DNA of 64,000 nt, from NCBI GenBank assembly GCA_016192075.1, contig JACPUU010000007.1:248001-312000 (forward strand), in the 5' to 3' direction. Both the position numbers and the translations under genes were made by a program. This DNA is from Bacteroidota bacterium (GTDB taxonomy: Bacteria; Bacteroidota; Bacteroidia; Flavobacteriales_D; Crocinitomicaceae). This document shows, in pieces, positions 17,494 to 26,209 of this stretch. A model generated the notes under the pieces. That model was not told where the DNA came from, searched no databases, and worked only from the letters and a program-made list of their open reading frames with translations. The stretch's first letter is position 1; each line of letters begins with the position of its first letter.

Positions 17494-17530
17494 AAAAAAC
17501 GAGTATAGTGAGCAATCACACTCGTTTTTT
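17494..17530 (+). terminator. Intrinsic terminator after the tail-collar gene
   Basis: An inverted repeat AAAAAACGAGT / ACTCGTTTTTT with a 15-base loop begins 26 bases after the stop codon and runs into a T-tract. It can work in either direction. Confidence 0.85.
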
Positions 17531-17651
17531 TTGTTTTCTGATTTACCTGCTTTCATGAAATTGTCTTCCATCATTTAGCCAGGAATTAAAAACAGCCAAC
17601 AAGCAGGTTTTACAGAATAAATGACGACATTTAGACAATCAAACCTGTTGT

Positions 17652-18974
17652 GTGAAATCAATTTCCATTTTGCTGTCAGCGGCATTTTTAACGGTGCTTT
17701 CAACCCATGTCGTAAGTCAGACACGAGAGGCGATTTTGGATATGCCGCCTGGTGAATACAGCGTTAAAAATTTTTCAGACGAACAGCTGCTGACCCTGGA
17801 AAAAAAGAGTGACGACTTCTCAGGCCTGGCAAAAATAGCATCGGTTGATTCCCTGCATCCGAACGGTGTACTGTCTGCCGATAAATGGCCGGAAGGGGCC
17901 TGGGGACGAGGCTATCAAACCTGGCCCAATGTTCAGTTCTACCCACTGAATACGTATGGTTATTACTGGTCATGTCACCCGTTAATACGTGATGTTGCCT
18001 GTTTTACCAAAGGGCACTTATACCTCTACCTGGATGATACGACACGCACCACCAGTGAACGATTGACCAAAGCGGGAATTGATTACCTGCTGGACGAACA
18101 AATTAAAACCGGAAAGCAAAAAGGGCTTTACACCTGGTGGCTGAAACGGCAAGGATTGGAAAATCTTACCATGGAACCACCTGTCAACAAAACACAACCC
18201 TATGAAACGTGTTACGCGCTGGTAACCCTGTGTGATTTTTACCGCTCAGGTATCAATCACCGGCGGCCGGATGTGTATGAAGCCATTGATCTTTCCACGC
18301 AGGCACTTTTGGCAATAAACTGGCAGCGGGACACCCTGGTTGCGAATTCAAATTCACAGGCCCTGGGCATTTGGTCTCTTGCTGCTGCTTACAAAGTAAA
18401 TCCGTCAAAACAGCTGTATAACCGGATCGAAAAACTAACGAAATATATTTTGAAAAGCCAACACGTTGATACCTCTTCTGAAAACGGTTTGTGGTTAACC
18501 GGTGGTACAGAAAACATTGATGGTTATGCTATTTACCACGATACTAAAATCTATTATCACCTGATGATTCTTCGGGGATTAATTGAATCATTCAGCATCA
18601 TTCCGGACAGTGAAAAAAGATACAAGACACACGTAGCCGACGCGATCAAACGAGGGTTGAATCATATTATCCAATACCGCATTGACCGTGCCAATACCGG
18701 GAATTTTAAATTGAAATACGCAGCCGGAACGATTGACAACAAGTCTACTCCCGATTGGTTTTCGCACGACCTGGTAGACATGGATAAAGTGATTGAACCG
18801 CTGGTAAAAATTGCCAGTTACTCAGAAAATAGTATGTACTTCAGTCCGGCTGAACATGAAAACCTGGTGAAACTTGCCATTCAGATTGGACAGGGATTGA
18901 ACCCCGAGGAAGCCTGGTATATCTGCTCTATTGGATACTATATACACTACATGCATACACCACGTGAAAAATAA
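17652..18974 (+). CDS. Secreted protein, possible alpha/alpha-toroid enzyme
   Basis: This 440-residue protein starts at a GTG with a signal peptide (residues about 4-22, ending HVVSQ). The body is predicted helical with repeated aromatic/acidic helix pairs ('GWW'-like 'YTWWLKRQGLENL', 'SNSQALGIWSLAAAYK', 'YHDTKIYYHLMILRGLIESF', 'WYICSIGYYIHYMHTP'). This pattern recalls (alpha/alpha)6-barrel glycosidases or lyases. I do not recognise a specific family or catalytic set, so activity is unassigned. It is monocistronic, followed by the repeat region. Confidence 0.7.
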   Translation: MKSISILLSAAFLTVLSTHVVSQTREAILDMPPGEYSVKNFSDEQLLTLEKKSDDFSGLAKIASVDSLHPNGVLSADKWPEGAWGRGYQTWPNVQFYPLNTYGYYWSCHPLIRDVACFTKGHLYLYLDDTTRTTSERLTKAGIDYLLDEQIKTGKQKGLYTWWLKRQGLENLTMEPPVNKTQPYETCYALVTLCDFYRSGINHRRPDVYEAIDLSTQALLAINWQRDTLVANSNSQALGIWSLAAAYKVNPSKQLYNRIEKLTKYILKSQHVDTSSENGLWLTGGTENIDGYAIYHDTKIYYHLMILRGLIESFSIIPDSEKRYKTHVADAIKRGLNHIIQYRIDRANTGNFKLKYAAGTIDNKSTPDWFSHDLVDMDKVIEPLVKIASYSENSMYFSPAEHENLVKLAIQIGQGLNPEEAWYICSIGYYIHYMHTPREK

Positions 18975-19783
18975 GCGCGTTGAATAGAAATCTGCTTTTG
19001 CGTTTATCTGGCGGAAGGGCGCGAAGGGAATTAAGGAATAAGCTCACCTGGAAACAAAAGTTAAGTTCGCTTTAATGAACATTGAATAACCGGGAGTTTT
19101 ACAGCTACCTCGTTCTACATATCAAGATAATCTTTGGTAACCCAGTGTCTTCTCAGTGTCACTTTGCGGTTGATTTTTTTTTACCGCAGAGATCTACGCA
19201 GAGTTTTTCGCAGAGGTCCGCGGAGCCGTATGTGTCAAAATGTTATCCGGGTAACTCAGCACCCCTTAGCAGTTGTTTTTTTTACCGTATCGCTTTCGCC
19301 AAAGCTTATGCTTACGCCGGAGCTCTTTGCTTTCGCGCAGCCGTTTACGCTTGCGCAGAAGCTAACGCGTAGGCGCACAGCGACGGCGCAGAGAATTATG
19401 TGGAGTTTTTCGCGGAGGTCCGCGGAGTTGTATGTGCTAAAAAGCCATCTGCGTAACTCGGCGCCTTCTCAGCGCCTCTTTGCGGTTGATTTCTTTTTAC
19501 CGCAGAGATCTACGCAGAGTTTTTCGCAGAGGTCCGCGGAGCCGTATGTGTCAAAATGTTATCCGGGTAACTCAGCCCCCCTTAGCGGTTGATTTTTTTA
19601 CCGCATCGCTTTCGCCAAAGCTTATGCTCACGCCGGAGCTCTTTGCCTTCGCGCAGCCGCTTACGCTTGTGCAGAAGCTAACGCGCAGGTGCAAGGCATA
19701 GCAAGGTCAGCATAGGCGCACAGCGACGGCGCAGAGCATTGCGCGAAGTTTCACCACAGAAAACCGCCCGTCTCAGCTCTTAG
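18975..19783. repeat. Duplicated non-coding repeat region
   Basis: Two long copies of one element lie at about 19149-19395 and 19464-19738. Both contain TTTGCGGTTGATTT, TTTTACCGCAGAGATCTACG, CGCAGAGGTCCGCGGAGC, ATGTTATCCGGGTAACTCAG and a stretch of short alternating palindromic pieces (CGCTTTCGCCAAAGCTTATG). A degenerate third piece lies between them. Such 'accgcagag..cgcagag' repeats are scattered non-coding elements in many bacterial genomes. The long frames here are by-products of the repeat and share only repeat-derived sequence. Confidence 0.85.
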
Positions 19784-20434
19784 CTACCTCACCAATAAGT
19801 TTGACACTACTTGTAAACTCAGCCTGATCTCTTTGGAATTACAAAGGGTTAGCATGGATCCGTCAAAGTTTTCAATTTCCAGCACCTTTATGGTTGTACC
19901 AATTTTGAGGTTGTAGCGGTCTAAAAATTTCAGAAAAGCCGGTGAATGATCAGCAACGCCGCTTAGCGTATAAGTCTTTCCGGCACGGGCTTCTGCCAGT
20001 TTCTTAAATTCTGCTTTTTGAAATCTTCCTTTTTCATCCGGAATCGGATCACCGTGCGGATCATACGACGGATTTCCGATTTTCTGCGCCAGCTTTTGAA
20101 CCAGTTTGTCGCTTTTAATATGCTCCAGCTCTTCTGCCAGTTCATGCACCTCATCCCAGCCAAAACCAAGTTCCTGCGCCAGGTAGGTTTCCCAGATCCG
20201 GTGGCGGCGAACAATGTTCAAAGCCTGTTTGATTCCTGCCGACGTAAGCCTGGTTCCATACGATTTTTCATATTCAACCAGTTTCAATACATGCAGTTTT
20301 TTTACGGCCTCGGTCACCGTTGCCGGAATCACCCCCAGCCTTTCAGCCAGCTCTTTGTTGGTTACTACAAAAGCATTTCCATCCGATAAGTGATAAATTG
20401 TCTTCAGGTAATTTTCAATCGTCTCCTGGTGCAT
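19784..20434 (-). CDS. DtxR/MntR-family metal-dependent repressor
   Basis: This 216-residue protein begins with a winged HTH ('ENYLKTIYHLSDG', 'ELAERLGVIPATVTEAVKKL'), then a metal-binding dimerisation region with 'RRHRIWETYLAQELGFGWDEVHELAEELEHIKSD' (conserved His/Glu ligands) and 'DPHGDPIPDEKG'. A C-terminal FeoA/SH3-like domain follows ('YTLSGVADHSPAFLKFLDRYNLKIG'). It senses Mn or Fe and represses uptake or redox genes. It is divergent from the di-haem protein gene, with a palindrome overlapping its promoter. Confidence 0.93.
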   Translation of the reverse strand: MHQETIENYLKTIYHLSDGNAFVVTNKELAERLGVIPATVTEAVKKLHVLKLVEYEKSYGTRLTSAGIKQALNIVRRHRIWETYLAQELGFGWDEVHELAEELEHIKSDKLVQKLAQKIGNPSYDPHGDPIPDEKGRFQKAEFKKLAEARAGKTYTLSGVADHSPAFLKFLDRYNLKIGTTIKVLEIENFDGSMLTLCNSKEIRLSLQVVSNLLVR

Positions 20435-20444
20435 AAAAAATTAA

Positions 20445-20462
20445 TTTGGCTTACCAAAAATA
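20445..20462 (-). promoter_or_regulatory. Palindromic operator overlapping a minus-strand -7 element
   Basis: TTTGG-CTTA-CCAAA (20445-20458) is an inverted repeat resembling DtxR/MntR boxes. It overlaps CAAAAATA (20455-20462), which on the minus strand reads TATTTTTG and fits the TAnnTTTG -7 element of the repressor gene starting at 20434. Autoregulation by metal-loaded repressor is the likely meaning. The divergent gene at 20515 may share it. Confidence 0.6.
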
Positions 20463-20514
20463 GTAATTAAGATTCACAAATATTAACCGAAATTTGCCAA
20501 AAAATGAATTTAAC

Positions 20515-21732
20515 ATGATTAAAAACAAGAAATTGTGTCTTTTTTTACTTGGTTTTGCAGCAATTATTTTTGTTGCCTGTGAAAAACTCCTGCCGGGTGC
20601 TCCTGCGCAAAATGAACTTCTCGACGGACCGGTTGAAGGATTAACATCTGAAGAAAACAGCAAATTTCTGGCCGGTGATGTTGCTTTTAACGATGCCATT
20701 TTTACCGTAGAAAACGGACTCGGACCTTATTTTGTAGCTACATCCTGCGGAAGTTGTCACGCCGGTGACGGCAAAGGACATCCGTTTACAACACTTACCC
20801 GCTTTGGTCAATCTGACACCACCGGAAATCAGTTTCTGAACCTGGGCGGACCACAACTGCAGAACCGCGCCATTCCGGGTTATCAGCCTGAACAAATTCC
20901 GGCAGGCGCAACATCCGCTAAATTTACACCCCCGGCTAATACCGGCCTGGGTTTTCTGGCTGCTTTAACAGATGCACAAATTCTGGCAAATGCTGATCCC
21001 AACGACCTCAACGGCGATGGAATTTCAGGTGTTCCCAATTACATTTCGGCCCCTTTCTTTTTTGTACCCCAAAGTTTTCATCAGCCGTTAAATGGAAAAT
21101 ACATTGGCCGCTTTGGAAAAAAAGCAGCAGCCATTGACCTTCTGCACCAAACGGTAAATGCCTATAACCAGGATATGGGTATTACATCTGAGTTTGCCCC
21201 GGCAGAACCGGGTGTGAATGGCGTACCGGCCTACCCGCTGGCAAATCCGGAAGTAGCTGTCAATACCGTACTGGATGTTGTGTTTTACCTGCGTACCTTA
21301 AAGGCTCCAATTCAGCGCGACCCCACCAACGAGAATGTGCTGGCAGGTAAACAACTTTTTACCGATTTAAAATGTGCATCGTGTCATACATCAGAATGGA
21401 CAACCGGGCCGTCAGACATTTCTGCTCTTTCGTATAAAACATTTTATCCCTATACTGATTTGCTGCTGCACGACATGGGTGCAGGACTGGATGATGGGTA
21501 TACTGAAGGAATTGCATTGACTTCAGAATGGCGGACACCACCGCTTTGGGGCCTTGGCCTTGCTAAAAACTCGCAGGGCGGAACCTATTACCTGATGCAT
21601 GACGGCAGAGCAACAAGTATTGAAGATGCTATTCTGCTGCATGGCGGTGAAGCACTTCAAAGTAAAATTTTATACGAAGCATTAAGTGATACCGATAAAC
21701 AAAACCTGATTCAATTTCTCGAAAGTTTATAA
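20515..21732 (+). CDS. Di-haem oxidoreductase-like lipoprotein (DUF1111)
   Basis: From the ATG at 20515 the protein has 405 residues. It has a lipoprotein signal with Cys22 (IIFVAC) and two c-type haem sites, CGSCH at 78-82 and CASCH at 287-291. Between them it matches the DUF1111/DHOR thiol-oxidoreductase-like family ('FGKKAAAIDLLHQTVNAYNQDMGITSE', 'EWRTPPLWGLGL', 'YLMHDGRATSIEDAILLHGGEA'). These proteins are periplasmic or membrane-anchored electron carriers, often near iron-uptake genes. It heads a group with a Rieske protein and a porin, divergent from the DtxR/MntR regulator. Confidence 0.9.
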   Translation: MIKNKKLCLFLLGFAAIIFVACEKLLPGAPAQNELLDGPVEGLTSEENSKFLAGDVAFNDAIFTVENGLGPYFVATSCGSCHAGDGKGHPFTTLTRFGQSDTTGNQFLNLGGPQLQNRAIPGYQPEQIPAGATSAKFTPPANTGLGFLAALTDAQILANADPNDLNGDGISGVPNYISAPFFFVPQSFHQPLNGKYIGRFGKKAAAIDLLHQTVNAYNQDMGITSEFAPAEPGVNGVPAYPLANPEVAVNTVLDVVFYLRTLKAPIQRDPTNENVLAGKQLFTDLKCASCHTSEWTTGPSDISALSYKTFYPYTDLLLHDMGAGLDDGYTEGIALTSEWRTPPLWGLGLAKNSQGGTYYLMHDGRATSIEDAILLHGGEALQSKILYEALSDTDKQNLIQFLESL

Positions 21733-21733
21733 C

Positions 21734-22174
21734 ATGGAACGGAATGAGTTTTTAAAAATCTGCGGTGGCACCTGTCTCGGTCTGATTGGAATGTCAGCCC
21801 TGCTTCAAAGCTGTTCCCCGGCCTATTATGCGCAAGCTTCAGTAACCGGCAAACAGGCTCAGATCAGCAAACAGGAATTTGAGAAAATCAAAAAAGGTGA
21901 AATCAGCTACCGGAAATTTGTTTTACTGAAAGTGGCTGACCTGAATTACCCGGTAATTGTTAACCGGTTTGATGAAAACACCTATTCAGCCTTGCTGCTC
22001 AAATGCACCCACCAGGGAAACACACTTGCGGTCAGCGGCAACATTCTCACCTGCTCCGCACATGGAAGCGAGTTTGACCGCCACGGGAATGTACTACAGG
22101 GACCAGCCGCAGAAAAACTCACTTTATTCCCGGTTACCACCGATGAAAAATTCATTTACATTCAATTCAGTTAA
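21734..22174 (+). CDS. Rieske [2Fe-2S] lipoprotein
   Basis: This 146-residue protein has a lipoprotein-like N-terminus (lipobox LLQSC, Cys27) and a Rieske cluster site: Cys91-Thr-His93 and Cys107-Ser-Ala-His110. The usual second box extends as 'CSAHGSEFDRHGNVLQGPA'. It would anchor a 2Fe-2S cluster in the periplasm. It begins 1 base after the di-haem gene's stop and probably exchanges electrons with that protein; that partnership is inferred from gene order. Confidence 0.9.
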   Translation: MERNEFLKICGGTCLGLIGMSALLQSCSPAYYAQASVTGKQAQISKQEFEKIKKGEISYRKFVLLKVADLNYPVIVNRFDENTYSALLLKCTHQGNTLAVSGNILTCSAHGSEFDRHGNVLQGPAAEKLTLFPVTTDEKFIYIQFS

Positions 22175-22175
22175 C

Positions 22176-23399
22176 GTGAAAAACTTATTCTTTCTACTTT
22201 GTCTTTTAGTTTCTTTAACCGGAATCAGTCAGCGTGATTCAGCATTCATAACCCGTACACCGACAGACACATCCGGACTAAAAATGAACATGGATGCCGT
22301 GTATAACCGGCCTTTTTTGCAGGCAGGAAAAATGCCTGTTTCGCTGGGCGGTTACCTGGAAACCAACAGCAGCTATTTTCAAACCGATGGTGTCACCGAT
22401 GGCTTATCGTTTCAAATTCCGAGACTGACGGTTTTTATGGCCTCAACCATTAAAGACCGGATTCATTTTCTGACCGAAATTGAATTCGAAGAAGGCGGCC
22501 GTGAAATAGCCATTGAGTTTGCATCCATGGACCTTGCTATTCACCCGCTTTTAAATTTACGCGGTGGTGTTGTAATGAATCCAATCGGTGCTTTTAATCA
22601 GAATCACGATGGGCCCAAGTGGGAATTTGTCAGCCGACCAATTGCCAGCACAACAATCATTCCGGCTACCTGGAGCAATGTTGGTTTTGGAATTTATGGC
22701 AAGTACGGTTTCGGCAATTTTGTGTGGGCCTATGAAGGATATATTACCAATGGTTTTGATGACCAGATTATTTCAAATGATCAAAATAAAACCTGGTTAC
22801 CTGCCAGCAAATTAAACCCGGATCGCTTTGAAGAAAGCTTCAACGGCGTTCCGCTGATTACGGCAAAAACAGCTTTCCGTCACCGCAAAGCGGGCGAACT
22901 GGGTGTATCCTGGATGGGAGGCGTTTACAATAAATTTGAAATTGATGGATTACCTATTGACGCGCGCCGGCGAATCGATCTTTTTGCCGTGGACTTTAAC
23001 TCGGTTATTCCACGAGTAAAAACACAAATCAAAGGAGAATGGGTGTGGGCTTTTATTGACGTTCCTGACACGTACACACAACAATACGGCGAAAAACAAC
23101 AAGGTGGATACGTGGATGTGGTGCAACCCATTCTCACCCGTAAAATGTTTGGCTGGGAAAAATGTACACTCAACCTCGCTTTCCGTTTTGAATATGTGGA
23201 TTACAATGTAGGTACGTTTAATGAAACCGGCGGAACAATCTCCGATCACATTTACGCTTTTGTACCGGGCATTAGCTTCCGACCCTCAGCACAAACTGTT
23301 ATCCGGGCCAATTACCAGTACCAGCTGCAAACTGATTTACTTGGAAATCCACCCGCCCGGACAGCAGGATTTCAGTTTGGATTTGCTACGTATTTTTAA
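22176..23399 (+). CDS. Porin-like outer-membrane protein
   Basis: The start is a GTG at 22176, just after the Rieske stop codon; it opens the signal peptide 'KNLFFLLCLLVSLTGISQ'. Longer frames starting upstream overlap the Rieske gene and are not protein-like. The 408-residue product has a pattern of amphipathic strands ('LGGYLETNSSYFQTDG', 'HFLTEIEFEEGG', 'NFVWAYEGYITNGFDD') and ends in 'GFQFGFATYF' with terminal Phe, as in outer-membrane porins. Possible cargo is unknown. It is third in the di-haem/Rieske group. Confidence 0.82.
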   Translation: MKNLFFLLCLLVSLTGISQRDSAFITRTPTDTSGLKMNMDAVYNRPFLQAGKMPVSLGGYLETNSSYFQTDGVTDGLSFQIPRLTVFMASTIKDRIHFLTEIEFEEGGREIAIEFASMDLAIHPLLNLRGGVVMNPIGAFNQNHDGPKWEFVSRPIASTTIIPATWSNVGFGIYGKYGFGNFVWAYEGYITNGFDDQIISNDQNKTWLPASKLNPDRFEESFNGVPLITAKTAFRHRKAGELGVSWMGGVYNKFEIDGLPIDARRRIDLFAVDFNSVIPRVKTQIKGEWVWAFIDVPDTYTQQYGEKQQGGYVDVVQPILTRKMFGWEKCTLNLAFRFEYVDYNVGTFNETGGTISDHIYAFVPGISFRPSAQTVIRANYQYQLQTDLLGNPPARTAGFQFGFATYF

Positions 23400-23746
23400 T
23401 TCGAGGGCAGAATTGAATCCGGCATTTTTTTGTCAGGATCTCCTGTCGTCAGCGATTGTTCGAGAGCTGTTTTTCATGTTCTTCATCACGAAAAGCGGTA
23501 CTAAAGCGAATAGCTGTTGTAAACCAATTTTTTAAATTGAAGATCGAACAGAAGATTAACGAATGTTGATTTCAGAAGTATTTTGTTTTTCAAAAAGCTG
23601 AAATTCCTGCCTGATTAACTTCAGATACGTAGGGTTGATCTCTATTCTCCTTTTCAAACAGACTGACTGATTCATTAAGTGTGTGCATTAAGGCCCAAAG
23701 CATTTTGGGTAGCTTTTCCAGGCTATCTGTCGCATTCTTCCAATCA
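23400..23746. other. Gene-free spacer
   Basis: No gene, repeat or convincing terminator is visible between the porin gene and the sulfur operon, apart from the operator/promoter at its right end. Confidence 0.45.
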
Positions 23747-23790
23747 ATTCAATAATTATATTGAATAGTTGAAAATTAAACCTATCTTTG
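23747..23790 (+). promoter_or_regulatory. Promoter with palindromic ArsR-type operator
   Basis: TTG (23761-23763), a 19-base spacer and TATCTTTG (23783-23790) form a good Bacteroidota promoter. ATTCAATAATTATATTGAAT (23747-23766) is an inverted repeat with 8-base arms ATTCAATA/TATTGAAT that covers the -33 element. Its ATTC...GAAT ends resemble operators of persulfide-sensing ArsR proteins, though the spacing is longer than I recall for those. The regulator gene begins 14 bases downstream, so autorepression is likely. Confidence 0.75.
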
Positions 23791-23804
23791 TCAAAAAACC
23801 GATT

Positions 23805-24455
23805 ATGGCGGCGAATCAAATGAGAGAAAAAGTGTATACCGAATTGTCCAGAATTACGCATGCCATTTCAAATCCAAAACGGTTGGAATTGGTTGACCTT
23901 CTGGCGCAGCGGCCTTTTTCAGTCGATGAACTGTCCCGGGAAATTTCCATGACCATTGCCAGCACGTCTCAGCACCTCCAGGTTTTGAAACGGGCCAAAT
24001 TAGTGAACACTTCACGCAAAGGTAATTTCATTATTTACAGCATTTCTGAAGACAAGGTGGTTAAACTTGTATCTGCCGTTAAAGATCTTGGATTCCGGAA
24101 ATATGCTGAAATAGAACGGCTGATTGCTGATTTTAAAACAGACAAAAACGTATTGGAATCCATTACACTGAATGATTTGCTGGCACGCTCAAAAAAAGAG
24201 AAACTATTTCTGATTGATGTGCGGCCCGAGGGAGAATTTGAAGCCGGGCACATTCCAACAGCCGTTTCGATACCCCTGGATCAATTAAAAAAACGAATAA
24301 ACGAACTTCCCAAAAACAAAACCATTGTGGCTTACTGCCGCGGACCTTTATGTGTTATGGCTGTTGATGCCGTGAATTTTCTGAAGGCCAGAAAATTCAA
24401 AGCGCTGCGGATGGAAGACGGTTTTGTGGAGTGGAAATTATTAAATGCTGACTAA
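23805..24455 (+). CDS. ArsR regulator fused to a rhodanese domain
   Basis: The start is the ATG at 23805; the TTG at 23769 lies inside the promoter. Residues about 5-95 are an ArsR winged helix ('HAISNPKRLELVDLLAQRPFSVDELSREI', 'IASTSQHLQVLKRAKLV'). Residues about 120-216 are a rhodanese domain with the active-site loop 'YCRGPLC' and 'IDVRPEGEFEAGHIPTAVSIP'. The HTH half has no cysteines, so sensing of sulfane sulfur would rest on the rhodanese cysteine. It heads the operon of flavoprotein, rhodanese-like lipoprotein and DsrE genes and probably controls it. Confidence 0.92.
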   Translation: MAANQMREKVYTELSRITHAISNPKRLELVDLLAQRPFSVDELSREISMTIASTSQHLQVLKRAKLVNTSRKGNFIIYSISEDKVVKLVSAVKDLGFRKYAEIERLIADFKTDKNVLESITLNDLLARSKKEKLFLIDVRPEGEFEAGHIPTAVSIPLDQLKKRINELPKNKTIVAYCRGPLCVMAVDAVNFLKARKFKALRMEDGFVEWKLLNAD

Positions 24456-24460
24456 CCATT

Positions 24461-25639
24461 ATGGCTCATACCATTTTAATTCTGGGTGCCGGCTGGGGCG
24501 GACTTACAGCTGCACATACCTTACGATCAAATTTACCGGCCGATGACCGTGTTATATTGATTGAAAAGAAGGAATCGTTTGTTTTTTATCCTTCCTTTCT
24601 GCGGTCTATGATTGGTGAAAAAACGGACCTTCAGCACATCGAAAGTCCGCTCAAAAAATTAATGCGGAAAGACCTGGAAATTATACAGGAAGAAATTCTC
24701 CGTATTGATCCGCTGAATAAAACAGTTCAAACAACATCGCAACTGATTAAAGCAGATTTCCTCATCATTGCGTTGGGCGCAGCAACAAATCCTTCACTGA
24801 TCAGCGGGTTTACAGAAAACGCCATCAACCTGTTTGATACCGGCGGATCGTTTGAAATTTACAAAAAACTGCAGGCCTTTAAACACGGCAGAATTGTAGT
24901 TCTGGTGTCGCGTTTGCCATTCCGCTGCCCGCCTTCACCGTATGAGGCGACCATGCTTGCAGAAGATTTACTGAGAAAAAACGGCGTACGAAACCAGGTT
25001 GAACTGGCCATTTACACACCTGAAAAATTCCCGATGCCATCAGCCGGAGCAGCAGTAGGTGAAAAATTCCGCCAGATACTCACTTCAAAAAATATTCAGT
25101 TTAATCCGGAATATGTGGTGAAAACAATTGAACCCGGAAAAATAAGTTTCTCGAACGGCGAAGAAACGTCTTTTGATCTGCTAATCGGAATTCCACCGCA
25201 CACCGCCCCTGAACCCGTTATTCAATCAGGTCTTACAGACGTATCCGGTTATATCGCGGCTCATCCGCAAACGATGGAACTGCTGGACAACACAGAAGAA
25301 CTCACGACAAAATACCCCGGCGTTTATGCCATTGGTGATGTTGCATCGGTACAGCTGATGAACGGAAAATATTTACCCAAAGGAGGTGTATTTGCAGAAG
25401 AGCAGGCACAGGTTGTTGCCAAAAATATTCTCGCAAAAATTCACGGTGAAAAGGCAACACATCATTTTAACGGAAAAGGAGTCTGTTATGTGGATATGGG
25501 TGATAACCTGGCTGCTGAAGGGGATGGCGATTTTTATGCCTATCCTGATCCCTTTGTACAACTCAAAGAACCTTCACCGGAAAGCAGAATAGCCAAGCAT
25601 GAATTTGAACGCATTTTTGAATACTGGTTTTCAGCCTGA
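24461..25639 (+). CDS. FAD-dependent sulfide:quinone reductase / FCSD-like oxidoreductase
   Basis: This 392-residue protein begins with an FAD-binding Rossmann motif ('ILILGAGWGGLTAAH'). It has a second nucleotide-type region and the C-terminal FAD motif 'YPGVYAIGDVASVQ'. The segment 'PFRCPPSPYEATM' (Cys156) is characteristic of flavocytochrome-c sulfide dehydrogenases and related sulfide:quinone reductases. A second cysteine at about 342 could complete the redox pair. No N-terminal signal peptide is seen. It lies 5 bases after the ArsR-rhodanese gene, suggesting sulfide or polysulfide oxidation; the precise substrate is inferred. Confidence 0.85.
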   Translation: MAHTILILGAGWGGLTAAHTLRSNLPADDRVILIEKKESFVFYPSFLRSMIGEKTDLQHIESPLKKLMRKDLEIIQEEILRIDPLNKTVQTTSQLIKADFLIIALGAATNPSLISGFTENAINLFDTGGSFEIYKKLQAFKHGRIVVLVSRLPFRCPPSPYEATMLAEDLLRKNGVRNQVELAIYTPEKFPMPSAGAAVGEKFRQILTSKNIQFNPEYVVKTIEPGKISFSNGEETSFDLLIGIPPHTAPEPVIQSGLTDVSGYIAAHPQTMELLDNTEELTTKYPGVYAIGDVASVQLMNGKYLPKGGVFAEEQAQVVAKNILAKIHGEKATHHFNGKGVCYVDMGDNLAAEGDGDFYAYPDPFVQLKEPSPESRIAKHEFERIFEYWFSA

Positions 25640-25658
25640 CACACCTCCACTTTTTGAT

Positions 25659-26162
25659 ATGAAAAATAGATCTTTACCTTACTTGTTCCTCGGATTTGCA
25701 ACTGCACTGACGGCATGCACCAATACCTCAACCAAAAACACAACACCTACTGACGATTCAGCTTCCGTTGAAATCAGCCAGCCCGTTCAGGAATCTGCTG
25801 AACCCTGGAGAGTAGATCAGCTCCTTGATCCGGCTGAGCTTGCTAAAACACTCCTTGAAAAATCTGCAAAGCAACCATATATTTTCAGTATTGGCCCATC
25901 TGGTGATATTTTAAGTTCAACTGACATTGGTCCGCTGAATGATTCGATCAACTATTCAAAATTCCGCACTACACTGGAACCGCTTGACCGAAATGCTGAG
26001 ATTGTTATTTACTGCGGTTGTTGCCCGTTTGAAAACTGTCCGAATATACGGCCCGGATTTGAACTGCTGAACAATCTGAATTTTACAAATCACAAACTGC
26101 TCAATCTTCCACAGAACTTAAAAGCTGATTGGATTGATAAAGGCTACCCGATGAAGGAATAG
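25659..26162 (+). CDS. Rhodanese-like lipoprotein
   Basis: From the ATG at 25659 the protein has 167 residues. It has a lipoprotein signal (ATALTAC; Cys near residue 20) and a rhodanese-like domain whose catalytic region is unusual: 'IVIYCGCCPFENCPNIRP', with four cysteines in a short loop. The family likely moves sulfur in the periplasm or on the membrane surface. It follows the flavoprotein gene by 19 bases. The multi-Cys loop could be a persulfide relay or a metal site. Confidence 0.78.
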   Translation: MKNRSLPYLFLGFATALTACTNTSTKNTTPTDDSASVEISQPVQESAEPWRVDQLLDPAELAKTLLEKSAKQPYIFSIGPSGDILSSTDIGPLNDSINYSKFRTTLEPLDRNAEIVIYCGCCPFENCPNIRPGFELLNNLNFTNHKLLNLPQNLKADWIDKGYPMKE

Positions 26163-26209
26163 CGGATCGACAACGCCGTACAAACGATAATTTCAACTGA
26201 AAAAAATAT

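Noticed and set aside
19082-19701. Three overlapping plus-strand frames with shared peptides
   Set aside because: They are translations of the duplicated non-coding repeat; the shared peptides arise because the same repeat is read in each copy, and no family is recognisable.
21957-22175. N-terminal extension of the porin frame
   Set aside because: It overlaps the Rieske gene in another frame and is not signal-like; GTG 22176 opens a proper signal peptide just after the Rieske stop.
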